64,000 nucleotides of DNA from an uncultured Aequorivita sp. (GTDB taxonomy: Bacteria; Bacteroidota; Bacteroidia; Flavobacteriales; Flavobacteriaceae): the NCBI GenBank assembly GCA_937125455.1, contig CAKZLK010000033.1:1-64000 (forward strand), in the 5' to 3' direction. The notes under the pieces were generated by a model that made no database searches, was not told where the DNA came from, and was given only the letters and a program-made list of their open reading frames with translations. The position numbers were made by a program, and so were the translations under genes. Shown piece after piece: positions 47,594 through 57,180 of the stretch (position 1 is the first letter of the stretch; each line of letters starts with the position of its first letter).

Positions 47594-48382
47594 ATGAAAA
47601 AAATTACATTAATTCTTTTATTCTTTACAATTTTCGCGAATGCTCAGACGGGCAACTATCAAGTTGGTGATGTGGTAGATGATTTTACAGTTACCGATAT
47701 TGATGGAAATGAGTATAACCTATATTCTCTTATTGCAGATGGAAAATACGTATATCTAGATTTCTTTTTTGTAGACTGTGTTCCTTGCCAAAATTCTGCT
47801 CCAACTTTTAATGAGTTCTTCGATAAGTATGGCTGTAATGAAGGCGACGTATTTTGTATTTCTATAAATAATGGAAATGATGATAATGACAGGGTAAGAC
47901 AATACGAAATAGACCATGGTGGTCCTTTTAATCATGCTCCCGCTGTTAGCAATGAAGGCGGTGGTCCAGCTGTGGACAGTAATTTTGGGGTCAATGCATA
48001 CCCTACATTTTGCTTGATTGGACCAGGAAATATTATGTTGAACAGAGATATCTGGCCTTTAAATGGAATTCAAACTTTTGAAAACACCTTCCCTTCAGGG
48101 TTTGAGCCGCCAGTAATGCAATGTACTACTGTAGGAGTTGAAGACGTTACAACTCTTGATTTTAATATCTTTCCTACTGTATCTAAAGGTAATATAAATA
48201 TTAACCTGCAAAGTGCTGCGGCATCTTCCGTAGCAGTTTACAACACACTTGGGCAACAGGTTTTTGCAAATAATTACTCTGATAGGAACATAAACCTAAA
48301 CTTGCAATTGGCGCCAGGCATTTATATGGTGAAGGTAACTGCTGATGCTAGTTCAGCTACAAAAAGAATAGTTATAGAATAA
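47594..48382 (+). CDS. Secreted thioredoxin-like protein with T9SS sorting domain
   Basis: 262 residues. Signal peptide MKKITLILLFFTIFANAQ; TlpA/AhpC-TSA-like domain 25-170 (VGDVVDDFTVTDIDGNEYNL) with a redox CxxC, CVPC (in FVDCVPCQNSAPTF); type A sorting domain 185-262 (FNIFPTVSKGNININL, GIYMVKVTADASSATKRIVI). It is likely to work on disulfides outside the cell. It stands apart from the large cargo cluster and has its own terminator. Confidence 0.88.
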   Translation: MKKITLILLFFTIFANAQTGNYQVGDVVDDFTVTDIDGNEYNLYSLIADGKYVYLDFFFVDCVPCQNSAPTFNEFFDKYGCNEGDVFCISINNGNDDNDRVRQYEIDHGGPFNHAPAVSNEGGGPAVDSNFGVNAYPTFCLIGPGNIMLNRDIWPLNGIQTFENTFPSGFEPPVMQCTTVGVEDVTTLDFNIFPTVSKGNININLQSAAASSVAVYNTLGQQVFANNYSDRNINLNLQLAPGIYMVKVTADASSATKRIVIE

Positions 48383-48412
48383 ATACTTCCCATTATTTAT
48401 ATTTTATAAAAG

Positions 48413-48455
48413 ACCCACGCAACATTTTAAACAATGTTCGTGGGTTTTATTTTTC
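48413..48455 (+). terminator. Terminator after the thioredoxin-like gene
   Basis: ACCCACG-C-AACATT pairs with AATGTT-CGTGGGT (48413-48445, one bulged C) followed by a T-rich tract. Confidence 0.8.
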
Positions 48456-48560
48456 ACTCTATTTTTAAATATGTTTCTTTATTAAATATAGCATTCTCCA
48501 CGTTCGTAACAATTGTCGTGTTGATTACCAATTAAAGACTTTTGAGTTATATTTGATGCT

Positions 48561-48620
48561 TGGCAATCAAACAAATAATGCACATAAATACAATAGTTGT
48601 ATTTATGCGCATGTTGGCAG
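48561..48620. repeat. Palindromic attC-like element, left of the cassette-like gene
   Basis: ATGCACATAAATACAA (48578-48593), loop TAG, TTGTATTTATGCGCAT (48597-48612): 16-bp arms with one mismatch. Preceded by TGGCAA (48561-48566) and followed by GTTGGCAG (48613-48620), just 9 bp before the next ATG. Overall shape and length fit an integron attC site, but the core boxes do not match the consensus exactly. Confidence 0.4.
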
Positions 48621-48629
48621 TAATTTAAA

Positions 48630-49262
48630 ATGACCGAAATACTAAAGAAATATTTAGTTGCAAAATGGTGGATTCCAATATTGTTTTTCGGATTATCTAT
48701 TCTTCTTTTCATTAGTGGAGCGATTCTACCAAATACCGATTTTGGATTTTATTCTCTCGTGTTTTTTGGATTCCTATTACTAATTTCAGCGGTTTGGCAA
48801 TTCTTCAAAGGAAGAATGCTAATTGGATTTTTTCAATTATCTTTTTTGGCAGTACCGATTTTGTTCTTTGTGTTTATGGCTTATATGTTTGCTGGAATGA
48901 TGAACAGACCGGATGAAGAATTAGCTTTGGACAGAATCGAACCGTTAATTAAAGAAAAAACAGATTTAATTATCCCAAAAGATTTTGAGATTTTGGAAAA
49001 TCTTATTGAACACACAGAAGGAGCTTTTGATTCTGATTATTATATCGGACTTACAATCGAATACAAACAATCTGATGAGAAAAATATTATAGAACAAATT
49101 ATTAAAAGTACGGACTTGGAATCAGAAAAAGGCTCTTGGAAAAATTACGAAAATGGATTTGATTTTGAGCACAACAATAATGAAATAAATAGAGCTGAAC
49201 CATTTTATTTCACGGTTGATACTTTAAATAATAAAATGGAATTGAATTTAAGTCACTTATAA
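48630..49262 (+). CDS. Unknown membrane protein, cassette-like
   Basis: 210 residues. Three hydrophobic segments at about 13-32, 40-58 and 65-92 are followed by a soluble C-terminal part (about 95-210) rich in E/K/N/D with no recognised motif. Family not recognised. The gene stands alone between two palindromic elements: it begins 9 bp after a GTTGGCAG core and its stop is 14 bp before another TGGCAA core, so it has almost no spacer on either side, as in an integron gene cassette. The function is unknown. Confidence 0.65.
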   Translation: MTEILKKYLVAKWWIPILFFGLSILLFISGAILPNTDFGFYSLVFFGFLLLISAVWQFFKGRMLIGFFQLSFLAVPILFFVFMAYMFAGMMNRPDEELALDRIEPLIKEKTDLIIPKDFEILENLIEHTEGAFDSDYYIGLTIEYKQSDEKNIIEQIIKSTDLESEKGSWKNYENGFDFEHNNNEINRAEPFYFTVDTLNNKMELNLSHL

Positions 49263-49274
49263 ATAAAAAAATAC

Positions 49275-49401
49275 TGGCAACAATTTATAACCGCAATTAC
49301 GGCGGATTCGACTACATTCGAATCTACGCCTAATTGATACCGCCGGTGCTTCTCCGAAAAATATTAAATTTAATCCCGTAACTGCGGTTATACTAAACGT
49401 T
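49275..49401. repeat. Palindromic attC-like element, right of the cassette-like gene
   Basis: Begins TGGCAACAA (49275-49283). Outer arms TATAACCGCAATTACGG (49286-49302) and CCGTAACTGCGGTTATA (49376-49392) pair with a single mismatch; an inner GATTCG/CGAATC pair lies at 49304-49309 and 49319-49324. Ends CTAAACGTT (49393-49401). Length about 125 bp, within the attC range. Confidence 0.45.
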
Positions 49402-49428
49402 ATCGAACATAGAAAAACCTGAAAATTA

Positions 49429-49881
49429 ATGGCATATAATATTGTACTTATAGAACCAGAAATACCAATGAATACAGGCAATATTGGTCGCCTTAGTTTA
49501 GCATCGGGGTCCGTTTTACATTTGGTAAAACCATTTGGATTTGAATTAGATGATTCAAGGTTAAAAAGAGCCGGACTGGATTATTGGAAACACATTTCGC
49601 TGCATATTTATGAGAACTCGGAGGAGTTTTTCTCAATAAATAAGCACAAAAACATGGTTTTTCTCTCAAGTTCTGCAACGAAGGAGTATTGGTCTATTGA
49701 TTATAAGGACGACATGTTTCTTATTTTTGGAAAAGAGTCTGTTGGTTTACCAAAAGAACTCATCGCTGAAAATTCAGACAAACTCTATAAAATCCCTATT
49801 TACAGTACTCATGTTAGAAGTTTAAATTTAGCCAATGCAGTAAGTATTGTCGTATATGAAGGCCTAAGGAGTATTAAGTAG
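49429..49881 (+). CDS. trmL: tRNA (cytidine(34)-2'-O)-methyltransferase TrmL
   Basis: A small SPOUT methyltransferase that modifies the wobble base of tRNA-Leu. 150 residues, usual size: EPEIPMNTGNIGRLSLASGS, LVKPFGFELDDSRLKRAGLD, LIFGKESVGLPKEL and RSLNLANAVSIVVYEGLR (SAM-binding knot). The start ATG 49429 lies 27 bp after the attC-like element. Confidence 0.92.
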   Translation: MAYNIVLIEPEIPMNTGNIGRLSLASGSVLHLVKPFGFELDDSRLKRAGLDYWKHISLHIYENSEEFFSINKHKNMVFLSSSATKEYWSIDYKDDMFLIFGKESVGLPKELIAENSDKLYKIPIYSTHVRSLNLANAVSIVVYEGLRSIK

Positions 49882-49949
49882 AATTTTGTCAACCCTTTCT
49901 ATTAGCATAAAATATTAATCAATAAAATCACGAATAAAACTACCACAAG

Positions 49950-50546
49950 ATGATACAGCACGACGAATCCATAACCCAAAATAAAGATCGTATTAAATTG
50001 CCATTGACGTTTGATGCTTCTAAAATGCTTTCTGAAGTTGAAGCATTGCAACTAGGCGATTTTGAATATTACGATGTAATTTCCTTACGAGCACCCGCCC
50101 ATATAGTCGACACTACTTTGCCTTTTCCGCCACCTGCAGATGACTATGCAGATGGTTCTTGGACAGACTGGCTTGACACCCCTTTTCTGAAAAAAAGTCC
50201 ATACCTAATGAGTGTTGTTGATGCCTTCCGAAATAACACTATGGTCACTTTAGTTAGATTGCTTAGGCTAGCACCAGGATCCGTGGTAAAGGAGCATAGA
50301 GACCCTACACTTGCTCTGGAAATAGAAAAATCTGTTTTGCGACTCACCATTCCAATATGTATTAATGATAAGGTTAAGTTTCTTTTGAATAAAACTCCAG
50401 TTCCTATGCAACCTGGTGAATGTTGGTATTTAAAACTCACAGATCCGCACGAGGTTACTAATTTGGGAGAAACACAACGCATCAACCTAACTATCGATAT
50501 GATACCCAACGAATGGGTGCGAAAAATGATTGCGGATGGCAAATAA
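49950..50546 (+). CDS. Aspartyl/asparaginyl beta-hydroxylase-like protein
   Basis: 198 residues, a cupin-fold 2-oxoglutarate/Fe(II) enzyme of the AspH family. Metal ligands are likely His and Asp in KEHRDPTLAL and His in LTDPHEVTNLG, with Arg in QRINLTIDM as the cosubstrate ligand. It lacks the TPR part of eukaryotic AspH. The protein substrate is unknown; cytoplasmic, with no signal peptide. Confidence 0.82.
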   Translation: MIQHDESITQNKDRIKLPLTFDASKMLSEVEALQLGDFEYYDVISLRAPAHIVDTTLPFPPPADDYADGSWTDWLDTPFLKKSPYLMSVVDAFRNNTMVTLVRLLRLAPGSVVKEHRDPTLALEIEKSVLRLTIPICINDKVKFLLNKTPVPMQPGECWYLKLTDPHEVTNLGETQRINLTIDMIPNEWVRKMIADGK

Positions 50547-50609
50547 TTCTGGGGGTTAGGTATGTATAAAAAAAGAAAGGAGTACCTTACTTAGGTTCAA
50601 ACTCAAACT

Positions 50610-51224
50610 ATGAAAATTGTATTAATCATACTCGGAGTCATTCTTTTGACCTTTATCATTACTCAACTTTTTGCTATGAATAGTCAAAGAAATATTGAAA
50701 CATATCCCTATGTAGTCAATAAAAAGTATGATGGATTTGAAATACGTAGCTACGATGCAACTTTGTTTACATCGGTCAAACTTGCAACTAAAGATTATAA
50801 AGATGCGTCAAGCAAAGGCTTCTCAATTTTAGCGGGCTATATTTTTGGAGGAAATGATCGGAACGAAAAAATTGCAATGACTTCTCCTGTAGCTATGTCT
50901 TTAGAAGATTCTATGACCGTCATGTTTATGGTGCCAAAAAAGATGAAAAAAGAAGCGCTGCCTCAGCCAAACCAAACACAGATAGAATTTCGAGAAGAAC
51001 CAGCAAAAACAGTTGCCGCCATCAATTTTGGTGGTTGGGCTAATGATAAAAAGATAGAAACCTATAAAGAGAAATTAAAAGCCGCTTTAGACGCTGAGGG
51101 AATTGCTTACACAAACCGGTTTTATTTTTTGGGTTACAACCCGCCTTTTGAAGTTTTTAATCGTAAAAATGAAGTTATAGTCGAGTTGCAAAGTGAAGTG
51201 CTTAACACTATCAAAAAACAATAA
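50610..51224 (+). CDS. SOUL family heme-binding protein
   Basis: 204 residues. N-terminal hydrophobic helix (IVLIILGVILLTFIITQLF) that is either an anchor or uncleaved signal, then the SOUL domain: YDGFEIRSYDATLFTSV, GFSILAGYIFGGNDRNEKIA, MTSPVAM, and a C-terminal FYFLGYNPPFEVFNRKNEVIVEL, seen here as FLGYNPPFEVFNRKNEV. Binds heme or other ligands in other organisms. Role here unknown. Confidence 0.87.
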   Translation: MKIVLIILGVILLTFIITQLFAMNSQRNIETYPYVVNKKYDGFEIRSYDATLFTSVKLATKDYKDASSKGFSILAGYIFGGNDRNEKIAMTSPVAMSLEDSMTVMFMVPKKMKKEALPQPNQTQIEFREEPAKTVAAINFGGWANDKKIETYKEKLKAALDAEGIAYTNRFYFLGYNPPFEVFNRKNEVIVELQSEVLNTIKKQ

Positions 51225-51234
51225 TTTTTTAGAT

Positions 51235-51429
51235 ATGAAATTAAGTCCATATGCATTTTTTAGCAGTTTTGGTTCTTTTTGTATTTGTAGTGTTTTTATG
51301 TTTCTGTCAACTTCTGTTGTTGCCCAAAAATCCAGAGCCATAGAAGCTATACTCGATACCAAAGCAAATCCAGCGTATATAAATAAACCCCCAAGCATTT
51401 GCTTGGGGGTTTTCAATCTAACTATTTAA
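51235..51429 (+). CDS. Small signal-peptide-bearing ORF, possibly a gene remnant
   Basis: 64 residues from ATG 51235, 10 bp after the SOUL gene. It begins like a secretory signal (MKLSPYAFFSSFGSFCICSV, then FMFLSTSVVAQ) followed by about 20 residues, and its last residues are encoded by the terminator hairpin at 51385-51412. Either a small secreted protein or the 5' remnant of a lost gene. Not recognised. Confidence 0.25.
   Translation: MKLSPYAFFSSFGSFCICSVFMFLSTSVVAQKSRAIEAILDTKANPAYINKPPSICLGVFNLTI
51385..51412. terminator. Bidirectional terminator between SOUL and clpB
   Basis: A perfect 13-bp stem AAACCCCCAAGCA (51385-51397) / TGCTTGGGGGTTT (51400-51412) with a 2-nt loop. It lies between convergent genes. 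Confidence 0.82.
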
Positions 51430-51449
51430 GCGTCTAAAAGTCTAAAAAA

Positions 51450-54050
51450 TTATTCAATTAAACTCTCTTGGTTTCTAAATACCAGGGCATCATCAAAATT
51501 ATCTAGTAGAATAACACTTTCTGTGGTTATTTTTCCGGAAAGTATTTCTTTACTGAGCTCGTTTAGGACCTCACGCTGTATTACCCTTTTTACCGGTCTT
51601 GCTCCATACTGAGGGTCAAATCCTTTTTTGGCAAGATATGCAATTGCCTCAGGTGTGGCATCCAGCACAATATTTTGTTTCAACAACATTTTGGAAACAC
51701 CTTTTAATTGAAGTCCCACAATTTTATGAATGTCACTTTTTGAAAGTGGTGTAAACATAATAATATCGTCAATACGGTTCAAAAACTCTGGTCGTACAGT
51801 TTGTTTTAGAAGTGCAAGCACTTCCACTTTGGCGCCTTCCATTGCAGTTTCGGGATCTTTAACGGTTTCAAAGCGTTCCTGTATTATCTGACTACCCATA
51901 TTGCTGGTCATGATAATAATAGTGTTTTTGAAATCTGCCAGGCGACCTTTGTTATCTGTCAATCGACCTTCGTCCAAAACCTGCAACAAAATGTTGAATG
52001 TATCTGGGTGTGCTTTCTCAATCTCGTCTAGCAATACGACACTATAGGGTTTACGTCGAACAGCCTCTGTTAATTGCCCACCTTCATCATATCCAACATA
52101 TCCTGGAGGCGCGCCCACCAAACGACTCACACTGTGGCGTTCTTGGTATTCGCTCATATCAATACGTGTCATTGCATTTTCATCGTCAAACAAGTATTCT
52201 GCCAATGCTTTAGCAAGCTCAGTTTTACCCACACCGGTTGTTCCCAAGAAAAGGAAACTACCAATAGGCTTCTTTTCGTCCTGCAAACCTGCACGACTTC
52301 TACGAATGGCATCGCTCACTGCTATAATGGCTTCATTCTGTCCAACCACGCGTTTGTGTAAGTGGTCTTCAAGTGTCAACAGTTTTTCACGGTCGCTTTG
52401 AAGCATTTTTGTTACTGGAATCCCAGTCCATTTTGCTACAACTTCCGCAATATCTTCACGGGTTACCTCTTCTTTTATTAAAGAAGTGCCTTCATCGTTT
52501 TCTGCGAGTTGGGTTTCTAATTCACTTAGGGCAGCTTGTGCATCTTTGATCTTTCCATAACGAAGTTCTGCAACTTTACCGAAATCGCCATCGCGCTCGG
52601 CACGTTCGGCTTCTAACTTATAGTCCTCGATTTGAGTTTTTAGGTTTTGAACGTTGTCAACCACTTCTTTTTCCCCTTGCCATCTTGCGTTTAGCTCGTT
52701 GCGTTCCTCTTTCATATTCGCAAGATCGGAGTGAAGTGCTTTCAACTTAGCTTCATCTTTCTCGCGCTTTATGGCTTCTATTTCAATTTCAAGCTGCATA
52801 ATTTTTCTGTCCAAAACGTCAAGTTCCTCAGGTTTGGAATTAATCTCCATACGAAGTTTTGAAGCAGCTTCGTCCATTAAGTCAATTGCCTTATCGGGAA
52901 GAAAACGGTTTGTAATATATCTTTCTGAAAGTTCTACAGCGGCAATAATAGCCTCGTCTTTGATTCGCACCTTGTGATGGGTTTCATATTTCTCTTTAAT
53001 ACCGCGAAGAATTGAAATAGCACTCTCGGTATCAGGTTCGTCCACGATTACCTTTTGGAAACGGCGTTCCAATGCTTTGTCTTTTTCGAAATACTTTTGG
53101 TATTCATCCAAAGTGGTTGCGCCAATTGCCCGCAATTCGCCTCTGGCTAGTGCAGGTTTTAGAATGTTTGCGGCATCCATAGCGCCTTGACCACCACCAG
53201 CTCCAACTAAAGTGTGGATCTCATCAATAAAAAGCACAATATCTCCTTCACTAGAAGTTACTTCTTTGATAACGGCTTTAAGGCGCTCTTCAAACTCACC
53301 TTTATATTTTGCACCGGCAATCAATGCGCCCATATCCAAAGAATAGATTTCTTTAGTTCTTAAATTTTCAGGAACATCGCCGTCTACAATTCTGTGCGCC
53401 AAACCTTCCGCAATGGCTGTTTTACCAGTTCCAGGTTCACCCACAAGCATCGGATTGTTTTTGGTTCTTCGTGTAAGTATTTGAAGAATCCTTCTAATTT
53501 CTTCATCGCGGCCAATTACAGGATCCAGTTTACCGTCACGGGCAAGCTGGTTGAGGTTTTTGGCGTATTTGTTTAAAGAATTATAAGTTTCTTCGGCACT
53601 TTGCGAAGTAACGTTTTCACCACCGCGCAATTCTTGTATGGCGGCTTTCATTCCTTTTTCGGTTACTCCTTGATCTTTTAGGCTTTGCGCAATGCTACTT
53701 TTTGAGCTCAGAATAGCTAAAAGAAGGTGTTCGATAGAAACGTATTCGTCGCCCATCTTTTTAGCGATGTTGCTAGCCTCAATGACAGTTTTGTTCGCTT
53801 CTCGTGAAAGCATAATATCACCGCCAGAAACCTTTGGGAAGCTTTCCAGTTGCTTATCTAGAATTTGTTTTAACGTAACAAGGTTTACGTTAAGTTTCTT
53901 TAAGATGAAAGGAGTTACGTTTTCATCAACCTCAAAAATTGCTTTGAGGATGTGTTCGTTTTCAATTTGTTGATGACCAAATCCTTGCGCAATTTGCTGC
54001 GCTTGCTGGATGGCCTCCTGGCTTTTAATTGTAAAATTGTTAAAGTTCAT
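51450..54050 (-). CDS. clpB: ATP-dependent chaperone ClpB
   Basis: Disaggregase of the Hsp100 class, working with DnaK. 866 residues, complete: N-terminal repeat domain (1-145), AAA1 with Walker [14 protein letters not shown] and Walker B VLFIDEIH, the long middle coiled coil (about 400-530), AAA2 with [14 protein letters not shown] and [14 protein letters not shown], and the C-terminal cap. Divergent from ytxJ across 220 bp. No CIRCE-like inverted repeat was seen upstream. Confidence 0.96.
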   Translation of the reverse strand: MNFNNFTIKSQEAIQQAQQIAQGFGHQQIENEHILKAIFEVDENVTPFILKKLNVNLVTLKQILDKQLESFPKVSGGDIMLSREANKTVIEASNIAKKMGDEYVSIEHLLLAILSSKSSIAQSLKDQGVTEKGMKAAIQELRGGENVTSQSAEETYNSLNKYAKNLNQLARDGKLDPVIGRDEEIRRILQILTRRTKNNPMLVGEPGTGKTAIAEGLAHRIVDGDVPENLRTKEIYSLDMGALIAGAKYKGEFEERLKAVIKEVTSSEGDIVLFIDEIHTLVGAGGGQGAMDAANILKPALARGELRAIGATTLDEYQKYFEKDKALERRFQKVIVDEPDTESAISILRGIKEKYETHHKVRIKDEAIIAAVELSERYITNRFLPDKAIDLMDEAASKLRMEINSKPEELDVLDRKIMQLEIEIEAIKREKDEAKLKALHSDLANMKEERNELNARWQGEKEVVDNVQNLKTQIEDYKLEAERAERDGDFGKVAELRYGKIKDAQAALSELETQLAENDEGTSLIKEEVTREDIAEVVAKWTGIPVTKMLQSDREKLLTLEDHLHKRVVGQNEAIIAVSDAIRRSRAGLQDEKKPIGSFLFLGTTGVGKTELAKALAEYLFDDENAMTRIDMSEYQERHSVSRLVGAPPGYVGYDEGGQLTEAVRRKPYSVVLLDEIEKAHPDTFNILLQVLDEGRLTDNKGRLADFKNTIIIMTSNMGSQIIQERFETVKDPETAMEGAKVEVLALLKQTVRPEFLNRIDDIIMFTPLSKSDIHKIVGLQLKGVSKMLLKQNIVLDATPEAIAYLAKKGFDPQYGARPVKRVIQREVLNELSKEILSGKITTESVILLDNFDDALVFRNQESLIE

Positions 54051-54242
54051 ATATATTTTTTTATTTTAATATCAGTTTAATCGCAGTTAGAAACTACGCT
54101 TTGAATGCATAATCTCAAATACAAAGCCATTATAAATTTACGACAAAATGTCTGTAAATCCACCTATTTTGACAGACATTATGACTGTTTTAAACATTTT
54201 TTCTTTTATAATTTCTTTTAGAAAATATGGGCATTTAAAATG

Positions 54243-54250
54243 TAGTTTTG
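54243..54250 (+). promoter_or_regulatory. Putative -7 element for ytxJ (TAGTTTTG)
   Basis: TAGTTTTG fits TAnnTTTG, 20 nt before ATG 54271. A -33 element is not clear. Confidence 0.4.
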
Positions 54251-54270
54251 TGTAATAAATAAGATACGAA

Positions 54271-54663
54271 ATGGGATTTTTAGATATATTCAAAACACCA
54301 AGAGACATTGTTAAAGAAGAAATAGTCGAAGTGCCATGGCATTTATTGGCTCGTATAGAACAATTAGATGAAATAATTGAGGAGTCCAAGGCCAAGCCAG
54401 TTGCTATTTTTAAACACTCCACCCGTTGTGGAATTAGTAGAGGGGTGTTGAAGTTACTTGAAAAGAACTATAACCTTACAGATGACCAATTAAAACTTTA
54501 CTATTTAGATCTTATACAAAATCGCGATATTTCCAATGAAATTGCTAGCCGTTTTAAAGTAAATCATGAGAGTCCACAAATGATTGTCATTAAAAATGGG
54601 GTAGTGGTGCATCACGATTCGCACCATTCAATTGAGGCTGCACATTTGGATCGATTTGTTTAA
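54271..54663 (+). CDS. ytxJ: Bacillithiol system redox-active protein YtxJ
   Basis: 130 residues, a monothiol bacilliredoxin-like protein of the DUF2847/YtxJ family. The reactive Cys lies in IFKHSTRCGISRGVLKLL (about 49-66; TRC-G-I-S in place of a CxxC), and ESPQMIVIKNGVVVHHDSHH is the conserved cis-Pro and C-terminal region. It points to a bacillithiol-type thiol system in this organism. Convergent with the next lipoprotein gene (stops 3 bp apart). Confidence 0.88.
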   Translation: MGFLDIFKTPRDIVKEEIVEVPWHLLARIEQLDEIIEESKAKPVAIFKHSTRCGISRGVLKLLEKNYNLTDDQLKLYYLDLIQNRDISNEIASRFKVNHESPQMIVIKNGVVVHHDSHHSIEAAHLDRFV

Positions 54664-54666
54664 AAT

Positions 54667-55848
54667 CTAGAGGGAGTTATTTCGTAAAATCTCCTTAAAT
54701 CTTTCTTTAATATCCTGTCCGGCATCAAACACCATTTGTTCATTGTTTGGGAAGGGAATAAAATGATTGCTCAAAAGCTTTTTGTCTTCAGCTGTTAGAG
54801 CGCGTCTATCTCCTCGAAAGGTAGCGTAAGTATTCCTAAAAACAAATTCTGAAGAAAGGGGAAAACTATTTATTTGCTGTCTTTTGTTCAAGTCCTTATA
54901 GACCACTGTTCCGCCAACAAACACGGCCTTTTCTTGAGTGGTGGTATAAACAGTAGCGGAAATATCTATATATCTATCAATTTTAATTGGATTGCCAAGA
55001 CTGTCTCTAACTATATTTCCACCACGATCCCGTCTAAAATCATAGCCGTCCTTAATACGCTGATTTCTGTTGTACTGGCTGTCAGATATACGTTCTGGGG
55101 TTATTTGAATGGTTTGAAAGTTTAAATCAATACCTAAATCATAATTAATTCCTTTCTCACGTCTACTGTCATATTCGGTCCAGAAATCGTCTAGGCCATA
55201 GGTGTTGAAATCTAATAAGTCCTGCTCCAGCCTGAAAGGTATAAATTGTCCTGTGTGATTGTTTAATGTTACAAAAACAAAATCGGACCCTTGAAAATGC
55301 GCATCTTCCTTTAACTGAAAAACATCTTTATAATTAAGTTGTACTTCATCCAATTCGCACAAAACGTTGAAAGCGCTCCTGTAATCCTGCTTTGTATTGC
55401 GCTGCATGTAAACCAAAGCTTCTTGATAGAGGGATTTTACATAAGCATCTTTCGCGGCCAATAAATCATTTGAATAATCTGAAAAAATGAAGTTTGCATT
55501 TCTGCCCATTTCGTTACTATAAAGCGGAAGTAGTGGGCGTATTAAATTTTGACGTGATTGAAGATCCAGATAGGTATAGTATATTTCTTTGGCTCCTGAA
55601 GGACTGTTTTCTTTTTTCAGAAAAGCAATTTGGAGCATGTCTTCGTCTTTCGCTTTCAAAAATGCTTCTTCAAGAATTCGAATGTGGGCATCATATTCTT
55701 TTGCACCTTTATCTTTTTGAAGTTTTTTTGTAGCAAGCTCAATTGCTTCATCATAATTTCCCTGTGAAATAAATTTTTGGGAACGCTTAACGCTATTGCA
55801 TGAAATGCTGAAAAGTGCTGTAAATAGTAGTATGTAAAAAGCCTTCAT
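54667..55848 (-). CDS. Unknown lipoprotein with TPR-like N-terminal part
   Basis: 393 residues from ATG 55848 (MKAFYILLFTALFSISC, Cys17); the frame extends upstream to 55896 but without a lipoprotein signal. The N-terminal 100 residues look like short helical repeats (SQGNYDEAIELATKKLQKDK); the rest has charged alpha/beta sequence with no recognised motif, for example FVFVTLNNHTGQFIPFRLEQ. Probably periplasmic or outer membrane. Function unknown. Confidence 0.7.
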   Translation of the reverse strand: MKAFYILLFTALFSISCNSVKRSQKFISQGNYDEAIELATKKLQKDKGAKEYDAHIRILEEAFLKAKDEDMLQIAFLKKENSPSGAKEIYYTYLDLQSRQNLIRPLLPLYSNEMGRNANFIFSDYSNDLLAAKDAYVKSLYQEALVYMQRNTKQDYRSAFNVLCELDEVQLNYKDVFQLKEDAHFQGSDFVFVTLNNHTGQFIPFRLEQDLLDFNTYGLDDFWTEYDSRREKGINYDLGIDLNFQTIQITPERISDSQYNRNQRIKDGYDFRRDRGGNIVRDSLGNPIKIDRYIDISATVYTTTQEKAVFVGGTVVYKDLNKRQQINSFPLSSEFVFRNTYATFRGDRRALTAEDKKLLSNHFIPFPNNEQMVFDAGQDIKERFKEILRNNSL

Positions 55849-55899
55849 GCCGAATTTGATTTGGTTATGAAGGCTAAAGTACAATAGTGATGCCAATTA

Positions 55900-57180
55900 T
55901 TATTGTTTGATGGCAGGTAATAGTTTTGTTCTACATTCTCCGAAACCGATCCGCACATTTTCGTTTTCACAGAAACCTTTCAAAATAACAGTATCGTTGT
56001 CATTAATAAATTTACGTTCTGAGCCATCAGAAAGTTTGATGGGTTTTTCACCACGCCAGGTTAATTCTAGCATAGAACCATATGAATCTGGTGTTGGGCC
56101 TGAAATTGTTCCGCTTCCCATCATATCGCCACTGTTTACGTTACAGCCATTAATAGTGTGATGCGCCAACTGCTGACTCATATTCCAATACATATATTTG
56201 AAATTTGAACTAGAAACCTTGCTTTCTTTTCCTTTTTCTGGAGCAATATATACTTCAAGGTTTATATCGTAACTTTTCTTTCCTTTATACTGAAGATAGG
56301 GTAATTGTTCCATTTCAGGTTTTGGACCTTCAACTTTAAAAGGTTGAAGCGCATCCAAAGTCACAATCCAAGGGGATATGGACGAAGCAAAGTTCTTTGC
56401 TAAAAAGGGTCCGAGCGGAACGTATTCCCACTTTTGGATATCTCGTGCGCTCCAGTCATTGAAAAGCACCAATCCGAAAATATACTCCTCAGCTTCATTC
56501 ACTGGAATGGGTTCACCCAATACATTTGCATCTGTAGTAATAAAGGCCATTTCAAGTTCAAAATCAACCAATCTTGAAGGACCAAAAACGGGTTCGGTTG
56601 CACCATCGGGCATCGTTTGTCCCCAAGGTCTTCTGGCGTTAATACCACTTGGAATAATGGAAGAACTTCTTCCGTGGTACCCTACGGGTATATGAAGCCA
56701 GTTTGGCATCAGTGCATTGTCCTTTCCACGGAACATGGTACCAACGTTGGTTGCATGCTCTTTGCTGGAATAGAAATCGGTATAATCTCCAACCTGAACC
56801 GGTAGCTGCATTTCAACTTCATCTAACGTGAAAAGGATATGCTTTCTGTGGTCTTCGTTATCGCGAAGTTTTGGGTTTTCCTTATCGAAAATATCGGCGA
56901 TTCGGTTTCTTACGAGTCGCCAGGTTTTTCTTCCATCACTAATAAAATCATTTAAAGTATCTTGAAGAAAAATATCATCTGTAAGTTCAATTCCTTTAAA
57001 ATAACCCAATTGGTGCAAGGCACCAAGATCAATGGCATAATCGCCAATTCGGGTTCCTATGGTAATAATATCATCGCGTGTTAAAAATACACCGAAAGGA
57101 ATATTTTGAATTGGAAAGTCTGTGTCTGGCGCTGTATCGAGCCAGGTTTTACGTTTGGGGTCGTTGGCAGTTATAGGCAT
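55900..57180 (-). CDS. fahA: Fumarylacetoacetase
   Basis: Last step of tyrosine and homogentisate breakdown: fumarylacetoacetate to fumarate and acetoacetate. 426 residues, full length. N-terminal SH3-like part (DFPIQNIPFGVFLTRDD), and the catalytic domain with FYSSKEHATNVGTMFRG, HGRSSSIIPSG, LVLFNDWSARDIQKWEYVPL and GSGTISGPTPDSYGSMLEL. Divergent from glyA; no other gene of the pathway is adjacent. Confidence 0.95.
   Translation of the reverse strand: MPITANDPKRKTWLDTAPDTDFPIQNIPFGVFLTRDDIITIGTRIGDYAIDLGALHQLGYFKGIELTDDIFLQDTLNDFISDGRKTWRLVRNRIADIFDKENPKLRDNEDHRKHILFTLDEVEMQLPVQVGDYTDFYSSKEHATNVGTMFRGKDNALMPNWLHIPVGYHGRSSSIIPSGINARRPWGQTMPDGATEPVFGPSRLVDFELEMAFITTDANVLGEPIPVNEAEEYIFGLVLFNDWSARDIQKWEYVPLGPFLAKNFASSISPWIVTLDALQPFKVEGPKPEMEQLPYLQYKGKKSYDINLEVYIAPEKGKESKVSSSNFKYMYWNMSQQLAHHTINGCNVNSGDMMGSGTISGPTPDSYGSMLELTWRGEKPIKLSDGSERKFINDNDTVILKGFCENENVRIGFGECRTKLLPAIKQ

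Noticed and set aside
48561-49401. A classical class 1-like or chromosomal integron
   Set aside because: No integrase gene, no array of cassettes and no exact RYYYAAC/GTTRRRY boxes; kept only as an attC-like observation.
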